Positions 1 through 11,400 of a stretch of 64,000 bases of DNA are shown here, piece by piece. How positions within the stretch are numbered: the first letter of the stretch is position 1; each line of letters begins with the position of its first letter. The translations under genes and the position numbers were made by a program. Below the pieces are notes generated by a model. It did not search any database. It was not told where the DNA came from and was given only the letters and a program-made list of their open reading frames with translations. Source of the DNA: Niveomyces insectorum RCEF 264 (taxonomy: Eukaryota; Ascomycota; Sordariomycetes; Hypocreales; Cordycipitaceae); contig AZHD01000005.1 in the NCBI GenBank assembly GCA_001636815.1, positions 310,001-374,000 of the forward strand. The letters are read 5' to 3'.

Positions 1-1486
1 AAGCGAAAGAAAAGGGAAAAATTGAAGAAGGAGGTTGGAAAAGAAAACGAAATAAAAAGTGAGAAAAAAGGGAGCTGTGGATTTTAAAGAGGGTGCATTG
101 GCGGATTTTCTTTGTTGCCCTAGAAAGGTTTATTGGGCGGCCATAAATTTATTGACAGGTGGAAAGCTTGATAGTGAGGGGGGATGCCTATTGACCAGGG
201 GAAGTTTTATTGACGAAAATCAATTATATGATCGGGGAAAACCAAGTATCGAATAGAACATCTAATCCGTGTCCAAACGGGAGTTTGGAAAGTGGAAGCT
301 CTCATTAAAGCCAGAAATGTTCCTGAGGAGTTCTCTATTTTTTATTCTTCGACTGTTACTACGTACTTTTCGTCCCACAAAATCAAGGACGCAAAAAAGA
401 CGTAGATTACACACAGTCCCCGTCTCCCCATTACGTTTAATAGTGTTGAGAATACGGTAGCGGAGAAAACTTTAACAGTAGTGTCTACAGTGTATTTTGC
501 AAACATCATTCCAATCGTGATTCTAAGGCCATGGAGTAAGTATTTTCAAATATACTACCATGAATACCTATACTCGTTAATTGGTGTGTACTGTAAATGA
601 ATGTGCCCCTTTGCTAGAAAACAGGACGAAAATTATGTCCTCAAGTCCATTCTTAGATGGCCCTTGTGCTAGAATCATTTCTCGGACGCTTCGCATGTAT
701 TTGGATGGGCAGGGTTGGTGGTGCTTCAGAATACGACAGCTAGGTTTGCTTTGGTCAAATACCGGGATGAATTGGCGAGTAATCATAAAGACCTACGAGA
801 ATGACAATACTGTAAAACCACAAAAACGATTAAAATAATTGCACGAAGCTCGGCTTTTTACGGATGCAAGGAGCGAAACATTTCGAATGTCGCAGAAACC
901 TTCATAAGCTTTGTGGTCCAAACAAAACCATCGCAATAACGTACAAAAAATGGCTTCCAAAAACGCTCTTGTTTAACTAAAATGAGAATGCCCGTAAATT
1001 TCCACCAAGCGCGAACATCTTCAATCCGTGTTTACTCGTGGCTTTATTGTGATGTCAAATCAGTTTAAGACTGGAAAAAGTGAAAATAAATTTCGAAGAA
1101 GTGCTTGTCCAAAATCGCTATATGAAAGCCTATTATTTATACTAGCATGTACAAACCGTTCTAATATACGATCAAGGCACTCCAGCTGCGGCCACCACAA
1201 AAAATCTTGACGGTGCAGAGCTTTTAGTTCCCACATTCCCGTTAATCATGAGGGCCAAGATGTCAGGATGCAGATACTTTCCCCGTCAACATCCAAGGAT
1301 AGGGACTAAAACCCTGTATCCTAAAGAGCAGGATAGTAAACTTTATTTCAAGTGTCGCGCGAATGCTCGGAATTATCCTTACTTAAGTGCTTATTGTTCT
1401 ACTCAATTATTTGTGTTCAGGCTAACTTATTGACCTTCGTCAAATTGCAGATCAAACTATAGGAGGCAGACTCAAACCACAGCTAA
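1..1486. other. AT-rich segment, no intact gene
   Basis: This stretch is visibly AT-richer than the DNA after about 1490. No reading frame looks intact. One plus-strand frame from about 289 to 810 is interrupted by only four stops (near 394, 597, 669 and 810), which hints at a decayed coding region. A plausible intron (GTAAGT at about 534 to TTTGCTAG at about 618) lies inside it. A good intron 3' end (GCTAAC near 1420, TTGCAG ending at 1450) sits just before the following gene fragment. Function is not recognised. Confidence 0.4.
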
Positions 1487-2383
1487 AGGAATAGACAAGA
1501 CGACGACGCCAATAGCGTTATTCACGACGCAGATTCTGAAGTCACAGAGCATTTGGGCAGGTTTCCTGACCACGCTTGGCCCAATGGCGAGCCTGTGGAT
1601 GCTTCGACGGGCGCTGCTGTCTTTGACGAAAACAACGACAGCCAGCCCATCAGCCACGCATGGGACCACTTGCTCGAAAATTCGTTTGACGCAGACACTG
1701 ATCTCCATGGCGGTTCCGGCATCCCATTCATTGACCTGACCGCGCGGCAGCCTCCGCAACGCAGCAGTCTTGGCAAGCATGGCCGCACCGATGGCAACCA
1801 CACGAGCCATTTTGTCGTCCCAGAAGACGGCATCGGCAGCAGCGACCACGATCTTGTGCAATCCCGGGCGACAAAGCGAAGCCGTCTCCAGGAGGACCTG
1901 GACCACCTCATGAACGTGTACGGCGTCGACGAGCAGACGATCCGCGACCAGCTGGCCCGCCGTGAGCGCCCGGCCGTCTTCCGCGAGGCCTACCGTGACC
2001 AGGTGCTGCAGGCCAGCAAGGGCAACGGCAACGGAAACGGCAACGGAAACGGAAACGGAAACGGGAAACGCAACGATGCCGACCTGGCCAGCTACGCATA
2101 TTCCACCGCCCCGCCTCGGCTGCACGACACCCGTGCCAATACGGCGGCTCTCACAGACTACTTCAGCGCCGTGCCGAACCCGTCCGTTGGCGTGGTGGAC
2201 ATTACAAACCCGGCGAGCCTGGACCGTCTGTTGGGCTTCACCGAGGATGAGGGGGCCAGCGGTAGGTTGCACCTGTCTTAGTCCCAGTGAGCTCCCCAAT
2301 GTCCCGCTGCTAACCAAAGCTTGCTAGTGATTACAGCCGACACCACCGAGCCCCTGCCGTTTCTTCAGTGGCCGACGAACTAG
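1487..2383 (+). pseudogene. 3' fragment of an unrecognised gene next to SLA2
   Basis: An open GC-rich frame runs from 1487 to 2261, preceded in frame by TAA at 1484 and without a convincing ATG. It continues through a canonical intron (GTAGGT at 2262, branch GCTAAC near 2309, TTACAG ending at 2336) into a short last exon 2337-2383, ending FLQWPTN. The two exons make 274 codons in one frame. The product is hydrophilic, has a helical stretch (DLDHLMNVYG and onwards) and an Asn-Gly repeat; no domain is recognised. A clean 3' intron with no 5' end suggests a truncated gene. It is convergent with SLA2. In many Sordariomycetes SLA2 flanks MAT, with MAT1-1-1 nearest, and truncated MAT1-1-1 copies are known in MAT1-2 strains of Ophiostomatales. 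That identity is inference here. It could instead be an intact gene with unrecognised upstream exons. Confidence 0.5.
2021..2069 (+). repeat. In-frame GGCAAC/GGAAAC hexanucleotide repeat
   Basis: Tandem six-base units encode an Asn-Gly repeat inside the gene fragment. The period of six preserves the frame, as expected of a repeat tolerated in coding sequence. Confidence 0.8.
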
Positions 2384-4341
2384 ACGAAGCGATGCACAGC
2401 CCGTATGAAGGGAGACCGAGACGGAAGGGAAGAGGAACAAGCAGAATGCTGCCACACGGTGAGCGTGGCATGACAGAAGGACAGCACGACAGCGAGACAG
2501 CACACGGGGCATGGAAGAGTTGCAGGCTCGCAATCGGGGGTTGAAATGTTTTCTGATTTTTCCCCCTTTTTTTTCTTTTTTTTTTTCCTTTTTTTCTTCT
2601 CGGCGTTCTGGACGACGCATGCTGCCTACAGCAGACATACCAAGATTGAGGAAAACAACAACGGACCGGAGCATTCTTGTCTTTTGTCATCGATTCTACA
2701 TGTAGCTAGCCGGAAGGCCGAGTCTCGACGAGACAGACGTCGTTACAATAAGGTTATTTGCGCAAATCCGTGCGCCGTGCAACGCAGCCCGTGATTGGTG
2801 TTTTGAGATGGAGAGAGACTTCTGTCCGCTGTTCCTGCCGTGTCGCAAGCCTGGTGTAATTATAGGTACCTATTCACAGGGCAAAACGGGTCTTGCAGCC
2901 GCCTGTAGACCAGTGAAACCACCTTTCTGTTGTCGTTGGTGTGGGCCAAAGTCAGGGGACAGAATGGCCACTAAAAAAACAAGAACCGCCCAAGTCCCGG
3001 ATGATCGGCACTAAGGCCCCCCCACTGCGAGCACGGCCGCTGATCGCCAACGGAAAGAAAATCCGGGGAACAAGGAGAGCGGATGGTCCATCGAGAGAAA
3101 AACCTTGCAGTGGCAAAACCAGCACCAAAGCCCACCAGCCCACCACCCGTCGCGCTTGCCATACCACAGCAGACATTCTCTTGCCCTCTCCCAACCACTT
3201 CCCTTACTTCCTTCCTTTTCTTTTCCCCCCTTTATTTTCCTTTTTTTTTTTTCCCTCTCTTCGCCCTATTAGGCAGTCGTTCGCCTCCTGCCAAAAGGTA
3301 GGTGGCTGGTCTTTTTCCTCCACTTCCTCGTTTTTCTCCACCGTCCCCACCTTTTCCTCGCTGCCTAGCGACTAGCTCGCCCTTAGCTCCCTATTGAGCT
3401 TCCCTGCTCCTTATTGAGCATCCCTGCTTCCCATTGAGGCCTTTTTGTTGTGTGACCGTTTTACTGCTTTGTATGGAGCACATCCCTTGTCACTAGGGAG
3501 CCATTGTACGGTGGCGAATAAACAAGGTCGCAGGACAAAAAACCACCGGCGAGGAAGGTGCAAAAGGCAAACTTCCTCCTAATGCCGCGCCGTACCTGCC
3601 TAGACCTCGGCGGGCAGCCAATGAGGGGGGGTTGCTGGGTAAGCCGAAAACGGCAGGGCATGCAAAAATCTGGCAGGTGCCCCCCCCCTCCCCCCCACTT
3701 TGCTTTCGGGGAAAGCTTCCTTGCTCTTGCTCTCGATGTTCTTCTTCTTTCTCTCCCCTCTAATTTAGTCTAGAGCAGTGATTCATGAGCTCGTGCCTCG
3801 AACAAGCCCCACTTAGGCCTCGGCGAATCAACTGCTTCTGGAAGCTGTGGTTCACTGTTTGACGATTCACCAACCTTTCTTGTGGCATATTGAAAAAAAA
3901 AAAAAAAAAATTCCGTTGGCCGTTCGAAGCTACCCCACAGTTGCACCGCTGCGGGGCCTCACGCGAGATCCCTCGATCCCCCTTTTTGGCCCTGCATGAA
4001 CGAGGCCCCTCTGGTGGGGAACATCACACAAACAAAATCCATCCAGGCACATCACGTGAAACTTTCCCTTGCAATACCGAACTCTCGTATCGCCTCAATT
4101 TCTCCTTCTTTTTTATATACAACCTACATACTTGTAAAATGAACAAAAAAAACAGAGAAAAAAAAAACAGAAACAGAAACAGAAACAGAAACAAAAACAA
4201 AAACAAAAACAAAAAGAAGACCAAAAAAAAAGGTACATAGGAGAGCCATGTAGACAATGGAACACGATGAATAAAGGGGCGACAAGGTGGGCTTGACAAA
4301 CTGCCCCGGACTATTCAAAATGGCCCGCGTCATACACGTTT
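2384..4341. other. Intergenic region between the gene fragment and SLA2
   Basis: I see no supported gene. It holds T-rich and CT-rich runs (2560-2600, 3205-3260, 3680-3700), a short A run near 3892-3909 and an A-rich microsatellite. The open frames on both strands are low-complexity and lack splice context. It probably contains the 3' UTRs of the two convergent neighbours. Confidence 0.5.
4167..4214. repeat. (ACAGAA)n/(ACAAAA)n microsatellite
   Basis: Tandem hexamers change from ACAGAA to ACAAAA about 130 nt past the SLA2 stop codon. They probably lie in its 3' UTR. Confidence 0.8.
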
Positions 4342-7300
4342 CTATTCCTCTTGGTATGAGATTTTGCGCATCTCACCTAGTCGCCGCCGCGCCGCCGACA
4401 GCGCATTCTCCAGCTGCAGGATCTGCACCTGCTGCTCCATCTCCCGCACTTTAAACTCGTGCGAACCCAGCTTCGTGTAGTCCTCCGCGTCCTCTGCCTC
4501 CGGCTTGAGCAGGGCCTGCACCTGCCGCACCAGGGAGCGACAGGCCGAGCCCACAGACCGGCTGGCCACTTCGAGTGCCTCCTGCGTCCGGCTCGCGAGG
4601 CCGCCCACCGCCCGCACGCGGCTCGCCGCTACCAGCTGTGCCGTGCTGGCCGCCACATCGTTCGACGCCACAATCAGCTGCTCCGGGCTGTTGCGCCCCG
4701 ACAGCACGCCGTCCGCCGTCTCGATCAGCGTGTTGGTCGACGCCGCCACCGCCTTGGCCGCCGAGATCAGCCCCTCGGTCCAGCGGTTGTTCTTTTTGTA
4801 AAACGCCGTGCGCGACGACGCCCCCCGGCCGGCCTGCACAATGTCGTTCTGCGCCGCCGTGGCCGCCCGTACGAGCTCGGCCACCGCCGACGTCACCGCC
4901 GCCGCCGCGTCCAGAATGGCTTCATGCACTTTGACCTCGTACGCCGCGAAGGGGTCGCGCGGCTTGTTGCGCAGCGCCGCCAGACGTGCCGCGGCCGCCT
5001 TGACGGCGTCGGCCGCCTTGGCCAGTTCCTTCTCGACGATCTCGCCCGGGTCGCCGCCTTTTCCGAGCGTGAACCCGCGCGGCAGCACGTCCACAAGCTT
5101 GTTGAGCGCCTGCAGCGTAAGCTGCACGTCGTTGTTGCCGTTGATGACCACGTCCGTCTTCTGGATGGCGTCCAGGCCCTCCAGCCGCCAGCTCTGCAGA
5201 TTGCGGAAAAACCGCGCCGTCGCCTGGGCGGCCACGCGGGCCGCGTTGACCAGCTTGTCGTCGTCGGTTGTGCGCCGCGCGATGCCCTTGACGCTTGGCA
5301 CGAGATCCGCCACGGCACTGGCCAACGTCGAGATGTTCTTCGGTAAGTCCGCCAACGCCGCAGGCGGCGTGTTCGGGCCGTCGGCAATGTAGTTGTTGAA
5401 CGACGTGGCACACTCCATTGCCGCAGAAGACGCCTTTTCGACCTGCGACATCAGGTACGGCGGCATGGCCGAAGGGTTGCCAGCGTGCAAGGTGGAATCC
5501 AACTCGTACAGAGAGTCGTCGACGCGAGTGGCTGCAGCATCCAAAACGGCGTCAATCAAGTCGCCGAGCTTGGAGACAACAAATGTATCGATCTCGCGGT
5601 CGGCAGACTGTTCCCCAACAATGTTAGAAAATCGGGGGAGGGTTGAAAGGAGGATGGGGGAGGACAGCCCCCTCGGTTTAAAGAAAAGCAAAATATACGG
5701 ACCTGGCCTTCTTTCATCACCTCGAGCTCCTCCAAAGCTTGGTCCATGCCTGCTTTGTAGACGGCAAGCTCGTCCTCCTTTTCGCGCAAAGCCTGCTCTA
5801 GATCCGTGGAGCCGTTGCGCAGCTGACTGCGTGCCTCGTCGAGCGCAAGCGTCTTCTGCCGCAGCGCTTCTTCCAAATCGGCCAGTTCGCGGTGGTACTT
5901 GGATACCATGGTCGACAGCTCGTTGCCTTTGGACCGCTCCAGATTGTCGGCGCGGTCCTGTGCTAGACGCAGCTCGCGCTGCAGGCGGTCAAGCTCGTCC
6001 TTGTTGGACCCCTTGAGCCGGTCGCGGTCGTGAAACGCACGGTCGCGCTCGCGGATCATGTCGGCCAGCTCGAGGTTCTTGGTCTTGAGCTCGCGCTCCA
6101 GCTTCTCCCGACGGTCGACCGCTTCCTGCGCCGACGCCGCCTTGAGCTGCACCTGCTTGAACTTTTGCAGCAAATCCAAATGCTCGTGCCGCAACTGGGC
6201 GTACAGCTTGGCGAGCGCGTCGTACTTGGACCGCCATGTGTTCACCTGTTCCTGCAGCGCGCGGATCTGGTCGTCCTTGGCACCCTGCTGCCGCGACGAG
6301 TTCTCCTGCTGCTGCAACAGCTCGCCCTCGAGTGCCTTCATCCGCGCGTCGTATTGCTGCAGCAGGAGTTGGTCCCGTTCATACTGAGCACGGGCGTTCA
6401 AATTCTCCCGCTCCAGCTCTGCAAGACGGCCTTGCGTCTGCCACTGCGCCTGTTGGGATGCGAGCGCCTCCTGCTCGCGACGTTGCTGCTCGGCCAAGAG
6501 ACGCTGCTGTTCTTCAAACTCTTGCTGCGCACGCAAAGCGGCCTGTTGTTGCGCCAACGACTGCTGCTGGGCACGTTCCTCGAGCACCCGCTGCTGGTCG
6601 GCGAACTCCTGGTTCTGGCGCTCGATCTCCGTCTTCCAAAATTCGGACATTTCGTCCGGCTCATCCGACTTGGGCGCAGCCGGCGGCGGGGACGGTGCAC
6701 GCTCAATCTCCTGCTTCGGCCGTGCAGGCAGAGCAGGCGCCGTGCCATCCTCGCCCATTAGGTTGGGCGGTTCTTGGGGAAGCTTCGGGATCGTGATCAA
6801 CGAGGTCAAATAGCGCAGGTTGGAGCATTCGTAGTAGAACTTGACGAGGCGGTAGTGCTCTGCGTCGTATCGTTCGCGCAAAGGCTCGAGCGCCTCTTCA
6901 TCGCCAGTGGCTAGAGGGTGTGCAATTAGGGAAATGGAATCGAATACCGGGGTAGGAAGCAAAAAGAGAAAGAAAATACAATACAATGAAAAAAAACCTT
7001 CACATACATTGATGCATGGCACGAAGCATGCTCGTCACAAATTTGTAGAGACCGTAGCTCTCCTGCACAAGCGGCACGAGAGCCGAGATGCGGCACTCGT
7101 TGGCCGAGTGCCGGAAGTGGGCAAAGATGAGTTTTTGAAAAGTGTCGATCTTGTCCTGCAGCGACATGAGGTCGGTGATGACCTCGTAGCCCTCGTTTGG
7201 ATCGTTGATGAGCTTGAGGGAAAGGTATTCCTCGTACTCAAAGGTGCCATTGAAGTTGGGGTGTTGGTGGTGAAAAGCGAGCTTGGCGAGCAAATAACGC

Positions 7301-7865
7301 ACGTACTCGTGGATCAGCGGGCCGTACCCACGCATGCCCTCGGAACCGCGGCCCAGTGTTTCGATCCACGACCGGTTGGCCATCGCCTCCTTAAGCGCGA
7401 TCGGGTGCCCTTCTTGCAAGACCTTGTGGATGGTAATCAAAGCCTTGAACGTTTGCACTTCGTCGGCGAGGATGGGTTGGCTGAACAAAGGCACAACAAA
7501 AAAGGAGAACGAGAACGACAAGAGAAGAAAGGCTCCGTTAGCCGCATTCCGCTGCAAAGGCAACCAAAGCACAATGCTGAACATACACTTTCATCCCCGC
7601 CCAGAAAGACATGGACGACTTGTTGTCCCACGTGTAGACAATGCAACTGCGAACATGTTTGCGTTTTGGGGCCGTCTCATCAGGGTTGGTCGCCTTTTGG
7701 ATGTTAACTGCGAGCTCGCGATCGGTCCTGCACCAGGGAGAACAAGTCGTCAGACAAATAAAAAAAAGACAGAGAACGAAACAATAGACAGAAGCAGAAG
7801 CAGAAGCAGAAGCAGAAGCAACAGGAGAGAGAAGAAACAAACTTTGCATGGCCCTGCGTCGCCAT
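4342..7865 (-). CDS. SLA2: SLA2/End4 endocytic adaptor (HIP1/HIP1R family)
   Basis: Links clathrin-coated endocytic sites to cortical actin. Five exons: 7843-7865, 7587-7727, 7008-7480, 5703-6910 and 4342-5607 (frame-checked, 1036 aa, close to the usual 1,000-1,100). All introns have good donors and acceptors. The start is a very short exon, ATG plus seven codons, giving MATQGHAK then TDRELAVNIQKATN, the typical SLA2 opening. Residues about 10-280 are an ANTH phosphoinositide-binding domain (ending near LRYLTSLITIPKLP). About 330-630 is a Gln/Glu/Arg-rich coiled coil. The last 250 or so residues are the talin-like I/LWEQ actin-binding module, ending KISYQEE. Intron 1 carries an AGAAGC repeat. 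SLA2 borders the MAT locus in many Pezizomycotina, and its 3' side here faces the gene fragment. Family assignment is firm. Confidence 0.96.
7791..7820. repeat. AGAAGC microsatellite in SLA2 intron 1
   Basis: Tandem AGAAGC units lie entirely within the first intron. On the transcribed strand they read as GCTTCT and may serve as a pyrimidine-rich tract. Confidence 0.75.
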
Positions 7866-8404
7866 GTTGACCGGAGCCGTCCTGCGAGAGGATCACGGAT
7901 GGTCCGGATGGTCTCAGCTGCCGCGGGAGGTGTGGTATCGACGGCACAAAAAGCCCAAAAACAGATATTCTAAAACCTTTTTAAAAATAAGAATACAACC
8001 CGGGCTTGATGCCTCCAAGAGATGGCGCACGATGATGCGGCAAGTTGACGTTCAAGGTGACAGGAGGCTGGCGGACGAGGTACACACCAAATTGTTGCTG
8101 CCTCCAGATGAAGCTAATTAATCAGCTGCGCGCCTCGGGTCGACACGTAAATTGCGGCGTCAGCTGTTTCGGCGACCGGGAAAACGTGGCTGCGGTAGAG
8201 TTACCTAATACAGCGAGCAGTCGCCCATTATGTAATGTTAGTGGGGACGACGACGGCTGATGATGACAGCATTGGTTAGTCGCGACTTTGCTAACAACCA
8301 AAAACTAAACAAAAGAAAAGACGCGTCTTACGACAGGCACAATTCGGCCACGCTCGACACAGAATGCAGGCTGCCTCAACAGGCACAATGCTTTTGTTGC
8401 TGCG
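7866..8404. other. Divergent SLA2-REV3 promoter region
   Basis: This 540-bp gap separates divergently transcribed SLA2 and REV3, so it must hold both promoters. No TATA box or other clear site stands out. Confidence 0.5.
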
Positions 8405-11400
8405 ATGTTCGACATCCGCATCCATTGCATCGACTATTGTTTGGCAGGGCCTACGAAGACGGATGTTGCTGCGTCACGTGCGCCCATCGTCCAAAACAAG
8501 AACAACATCGGCAGAGAAAGCGACGGCGACGACGGCAACGACAGCAGCAGCAATGCTAGGGCAGGCAACGAGGGGGCAGTGTCGGAGTCGCGTGTTCCCA
8601 TTATACGGGTCTTTGGCAGGACTCTGACCGGCCGGATTGCTTGCGCCCACATCCATGGCGTCTTTCCGTATTTCTATGTGCCGTACGCCGACTTTCCCTT
8701 CTCCGAGTCCGACCGGGTCATTGTCGCCCTTCGCAATGGCATTGACCAGGCCGTGGGGCGGCCCACGGTGCTGGCCATTACGCTTGTCCGGGGCGTACCG
8801 TTCTATGGCTTCCACGTTGGCTTCCAACTGTACCTGAAGATCTACCTCTTCGACCCGGCTCTTATGACGCGCGTCGCCGAGTTGCTGCGTCAGGGCCGCG
8901 TTGCCAGCATCCCGAAACTCCAGCCACACGAATCGCACATCCCGTTCTTGCTGCAGTTCATGACCGATTACAACCTGTACGGCTGCGGGTCGCTCAAGGC
9001 CACCGAGGCCCTGCCGAAGCCGTCGCGGTCCGGGCTGGGTAGCTGTCCGTTGGAGGTGGACATCTTTGCCCACAGCATCCGCAACCGGGATGCTGTGCCG
9101 GAACGGTGGCAGCACGACAATTTCCCGGAGGTGCCCACTGACCCGAACCAGCGCCTCGTCTACAGCATGGCGGCGGTGTGGCGGGAAATGGCGGCCAAAT
9201 ACGACAAACAGGGGAAGAAGAGCGCAGAAGAGCGCAAAGCGTGGGAAACGATCAGCACCCAAGATGCCTTTGCCCAGCTGGGCGCGTCGTCCTCCGATCC
9301 GCGACGGACGCCTGCACCGTGGTTGCACGAGGAAAAATACCGGGAGCAGGTTGCCGACATTATCGAAGCAGAACAACTTCGTGCCCGCTCCCCTCCCCGT
9401 CCTCGCGACCCACTTGAAGACTGTGTGCCAACGATGCGCCAATCGGTCGAAGACTTCTACCCAGCGACGGAACGCGCCGAGAACAGGAAGCGCAAGAGAG
9501 GACTAAATTCCGACGACGCAGCCGATTTCTTCTCAGGCGATGCCGGCCTTTCTCCGTCTCCTGACTTCGAGCATCAGCTGGGTATGCTCCTTGACAGGCA
9601 CGAAAAGGGTTCCGCAGCCGTCCAGCTCAGCAACGGCTGGCTGCGCAGCCAACGACAGGAACCTCGCCGGCCGCAAGAATTGCCTCCTAAGATGCGACAC
9701 CAGCGCGATCCAAGGGGGGTACACCGTTCTCTTTCCAAGACGTTTCCGGTTGTGAAATCCGCCTTTCCACGCGAGAAAGAGAAAACGGCGCTGCCAGTCA
9801 TATCCGAAGACGGCAGCGAGAGCGCAGCCAACAGCGACGGTGCGGCCGTTCCCTCGACGCCCGAGGGTCAGCTGGTCGCTCGACGCCATAATGACAGGGA
9901 CTCGACGTCTGAAGGAGACGCGCTCGCCGTTTCCAACACGACCGAAGAAACGAGAGACACAGCGGAGGAAGCGTGCGTTGAAGTGGACAGCTGGTCCGCC
10001 GAGACAAGCACACTTGCGCGCTCAAGGTCCAATAAGACCGTAGTGATGCTGGGCCGTCCACCGGCAATGGAAGACGTAATGGTTTCGCTCGCGGAGTTCG
10101 GCCCCGAAGAAATCCATCAAAAGGCATACTACGGGGACGATAAAGACATCCCGAAAGCCAAGAAACGTCAAACGGGCATCGGGAAAACGGCTTTTTTCCT
10201 TCCTGCTTTCGATCCCTGCGGCCGTCGAGAAGCGCACCTTCAGCAGGGAAACAAATCTCGTGTATCAAAACTACGATCATCGTCAATCTGCTCTTGGGAG
10301 ATTGCCGCGCCACCACCGTCTTTTGAAGACGTTGAAACCTGGCTGGCAAGCGAGGCCGCCAAGGAAACAGCCGCGAAAGAGGCGGACGCTGCGGAATCCC
10401 GGTCCGTACATCGGCGTATTGCCGGGGCCAGCTTGTCACAGGAGGAACGCGCCGCTGTGTTTCCGCGCAAGCCTACCCTAGACCTGGACATGCGCACGCT
10501 GTGTTTGGAAGTGCATGCCAATTCGCGCGGCACTTTCTTGCCAAACCCAGAGCGAGACGCCGTCCAGTGTGTATGTTGGAAGGTTGCCGGCGGGGGTGGC
10601 ACTGCCATAGGTGACGACGGAGGCAAGCCCTCCAGACCCGACGGGAGAAGGACCGCCGGTGTTATCACAGTGTCACGGGCAACGCACGACGAATTCTCCG
10701 TGGAAGTGGCCACCGACGAACGAGACCTGTTGCTGCGCGTCGTGCGCCTCACCCACTCTTTGGACCCCGACCTTCTCGCTGGGTACGAAATTGTTGCGGC
10801 ATCGTGGGGCTATTTAAGCGAACGAGCAGCGCTGTATGACCTCGACTTGTGGCAGTTGCTGTCGCGCGTGTCGCAGCCGCGGGTGGTCCCGTTTTACGAA
10901 CGCGGGCAGTGTGTCACCGGCCGGTACATGCTGTCCATCGGCCAGACTTTGCGGGGACACGTCGATCTGCGGCAGTACACGTTGGAGAGCGCCGCGTGGC
11001 ACGTGCTCGGCCGCCGTGTGCCAATGTACCGCGCGCATGTACTGACCGCATGGACATTGAGCGGGCGATCGCAGGAGTTCGGTCGCGTTCTACGCTACTA
11101 CCGGCTGCGCACGGCGGTCGGCCAGGCGCTGATCGATGCGATCGAGCTTGTGTCCCGCACAAGCGAGCAGGCACGGATTCTTGGTGTGGATTTTGCGTCT
11201 GTTCTCGATCGCGGGTCGCAATTCAAGGTGGAGTCGGTCATGTTGCGCGTGGCCAAACCGGAAAATTTCGTCATGCCCTCGCCGAGCCACGAACAAGTCG
11301 GCCAGCAGAATGCGGCCGAATGCATACCAATGGTGCTGGAGCCGCGGAGCGCTTTTTACAGCAGCCCTGTCGTCGTTTTGGATTTCACGAGTTTGTATCC

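Noticed and set aside
1472..2317. 281-codon minus-strand frame opposite the gene fragment
   Set aside because: It is the antisense shadow of the plus-strand exon; repeats read as Val/Ala/Ser strings and there are no splice signals.
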